Of a DNA stretch of 21,419 bases, positions 20,332-21,419 are shown in pieces; positions within the stretch are counted from its first letter, which is position 1, and every line of letters starts with the position of its first letter. Below the pieces are notes generated by a model, which had not been told where the DNA came from, did not search any database, and was given only the letters and a program-made list of their open reading frames with translations. Location of the stretch: the NCBI GenBank assembly GCA_021636625.1, contig JAJWLX010000057.1:1-21419 (forward strand), written 5' to 3'. A program made the translations under genes and the position numbers. This DNA comes from Prevotella sp. GTDB lineage: Bacteria > Bacteroidota > Bacteroidia > Bacteroidales > Bacteroidaceae.

Positions 20332-20368
20332 TTTTTCCGTGTCCACTTATCAAATGGATGCGGAAAAA
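20332..20368. other. Inverted repeat between the small broken gene and the GIY-YIG gene
   Basis: TTTTTCCG-TG-TCCA (20332-20345) pairs with TGGA-TG-CGGAAAAA (20355-20368); in RNA the two middle pairs are G-U wobbles, so a continuous 14-bp stem with a 9-nt loop forms. It has no T tract of its own beyond the stem. It may end the long operon or act as an operator/attenuator for the next gene. I see no clear -7 box between it and 20391. Confidence 0.5.
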
Positions 20369-20390
20369 TAAGAACTAAAATATTTTAATT

Positions 20391-21209
20391 ATGATACTAC
20401 TTAACGATATTCTCAGACTTCCAGACCCTAAGAATGTTAAAGTTAGATTTAACTTGAGTTTTGGAACCAAAAGACCGGCTATTGATTACTTTACAGACCA
20501 AACGGAAGAAAGCAAGCAACATATGCTTGACGGTCAATACTGGAACTATGCAAGAAAAAGCAATTTCTCTAATGGAAACATTACCTTAGGTTTTGTCCCT
20601 ATCCCTCAAAAACAAGACTGTTGGTTACTATTCCATATAGGAAAGATTGTTCAAGATCTTGGTATTCAAAATGGAGTTGGATATGAATATGAAGAGTTGG
20701 ATGAATACAAAGAATACATCGGCAGAATTGTTATCCGCTTCAAAAATCATAGTCAAAATCTAATCAGAATAGGAGAGAATGTATTGCCAGAGTGCATAGT
20801 TGAAGAGATTCTGCCCAATGTTTACAACAACGACTATTTTCCTGGATATTCCAACGTGAATGTTTCATGGCTATCTCTTAAGAATCTCATCACAAAAGAT
20901 AGTTGGCGTTCTGCTCTTGAAAATCAAAAAGGAGTGTATCTGTTGGTAGATTCAAATACAGGAAAACAATATGTTGGTTCAGCGTATGGTGAAGATATGA
21001 TTCTCGGTAGATGGGAAACATACATTCGTACATGCCATGGAGGAAATAAACTTCTAAAGGATTTAGGTACAGACTATATCAAGAATAATTTCTATTTCAC
21101 AATTCTCGAAACATTCAATAAGGATACTGATGACCAAATCATCATTGATAGGGAATCACATTGGAAAGATGTATTGTTTACTAGAAAATTCGGATATAAC
21201 AAGAACTAA
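20391..21209 (+). CDS. GIY-YIG family nuclease with N-terminal accessory domain
   Basis: The 272-aa product has an unassigned N-terminal domain (1-165) and a C-terminal GIY-YIG nuclease domain: GVY at 181-183, YVG at 194-196, the catalytic-type Arg207 in LGRWETY, a His-Gly pair at 216-217, the metal-binding-type Glu255 in IIDRESHW, and the final Asn-rich GYNKN. All expected active-site positions are present, so it should be active. GIY-YIG domains occur in restriction enzymes, homing endonucleases and repair proteins; the one-gene form with an N-terminal domain of this size is common in bacterial accessory regions and its target is unknown. The gene is A/T-rich, separated from the operon by an inverted repeat and followed by its own terminator, so it may be a neighbour rather than part of the same system. 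Confidence 0.85.
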   Translation: MILLNDILRLPDPKNVKVRFNLSFGTKRPAIDYFTDQTEESKQHMLDGQYWNYARKSNFSNGNITLGFVPIPQKQDCWLLFHIGKIVQDLGIQNGVGYEYEELDEYKEYIGRIVIRFKNHSQNLIRIGENVLPECIVEEILPNVYNNDYFPGYSNVNVSWLSLKNLITKDSWRSALENQKGVYLLVDSNTGKQYVGSAYGEDMILGRWETYIRTCHGGNKLLKDLGTDYIKNNFYFTILETFNKDTDDQIIIDRESHWKDVLFTRKFGYNKN

Positions 21210-21247
21210 TAGGTACGATCTTTTTACAATAACATCATTCAATAATC

Positions 21248-21287
21248 AAGCGCCAATACTTTTTTTCAAAATATTAGCGCTTTTTTT
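21248..21287 (+). terminator. Rho-independent terminator of the GIY-YIG gene
   Basis: AAGCGCCAATA (21248-21258) pairs with TATTAGCGCTT (21272-21282) with one mismatch, and seven T residues follow the stem (21281-21287). It lies 39 bp after the stop codon. Confidence 0.8.
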
Positions 21288-21345
21288 GAAATTTTCTCTT
21301 CATATTACTATATTATAAAGGTATAACCAAAAAAGCAAGAATAAG

Positions 21346-21419
21346 ATGGCAAATAAAATGTCTATATGTATTATCAAATACACCTATACTCAATATGTAG
21401 GGGTGGATATCGAAAAATA
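21346..21419 (+). CDS. Start of an unidentified gene, cut by the window edge
   Basis: From the ATG at 21346 the frame reads MANKMSICIIKYTYTQYVGV and stays open to the right edge (24 codons). Met5 at 21358 is an alternative start. It follows a terminator and an A/T-rich gap, as a new transcription unit would. Too short to assign a family or to be sure that it is real. Confidence 0.35.
   Translation, partial: MANKMSICIIKYTYTQYVGVDIEK

Noticed and set aside
1..21419. tRNA or rRNA genes, IS transposases, integrases
   Set aside because: I found no tRNA-like cloverleaf, rRNA stretch or recombinase motif on either strand, although partial or highly diverged copies could escape reading by eye.

Overview
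The window looks like chromosome of a gut-type Bacteroidota, most likely a Prevotella/Segatella-like Bacteroidales. The reasons are: promoters of the TTTG-N20-TAnnTTTG type (best examples before 7161 and, on the minus strand, before 6116), almost no Shine-Dalgarno sequences, and families common in this order (DUF4143 ATPase, DUF3987-like NTPase, BspA-type LRR_5 protein, C25-like caspase-fold protease, GYF_2/SPFH proteins). The lineage is inferred from these traits; no marker gene is present.

Layout. 1-390: tail of a probable outer-membrane protein and its terminator. 393-2101: an AAA_14/DUF4143 ATPase cassette, with the gene between two five-copy direct-repeat arrays, both with an exact 23-bp pitch. 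2188-4649: a sulfur-assimilation unit, an O-acetylhomoserine sulfhydrylase (metY type) followed by cysteine synthase (cysK), with promoter and terminator. 4691-6425, minus strand: a DUF3987-like P-loop NTPase with its terminator, promoter, three 21-bp iterons and a ~100-bp island of about 95% A+T. 6500-7085: a gene-poor stretch with palindromic repeats, a third 23-bp-pitch array and the last codons of a vanished second DUF4143 ATPase. 7097-8607: an AbiEi/AbiEii toxin-antitoxin pair behind an operator-like inverted repeat, bracketed by two 44-bp direct repeats. Copies of one dispersed repeat (core ACTGAAACTGYCCCYAT or its complement) sit at the borders of nearly all these accessory modules.

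8899-20309 is the most notable part: a long plus-strand operon, with no internal terminator that I can see, encoding a 63-aa membrane peptide; a 930-aa zinc-ribbon/SPFH/coiled-coil/zinc-ribbon protein; a 939-aa protein with a C25/clan-CD-like His-Cys protease domain; a 400-aa SPFH-GYF_2 protein; an LRR_5 protein; a PD-(D/E)XK nuclease that appears to have been inserted; a membrane-anchored zinc-ribbon protein; and a small gene broken by an in-frame TGA. A GIY-YIG nuclease follows at 20391-21209. Internal wiring is suggested by Pro-Met-Pro-Gly-rich tracts in several of these proteins (possible GYF_2 ligands) and by a ~45-residue acidic helical domain shared by the LRR protein and the membrane-anchored protein.

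My working inference is that 9051-20071 encodes a membrane-associated SPFH scaffold controlling a caspase-like protease, with exchangeable nuclease cargo. This fits a stress-response or anti-phage/cell-death system, but that function is not shown by the sequence.
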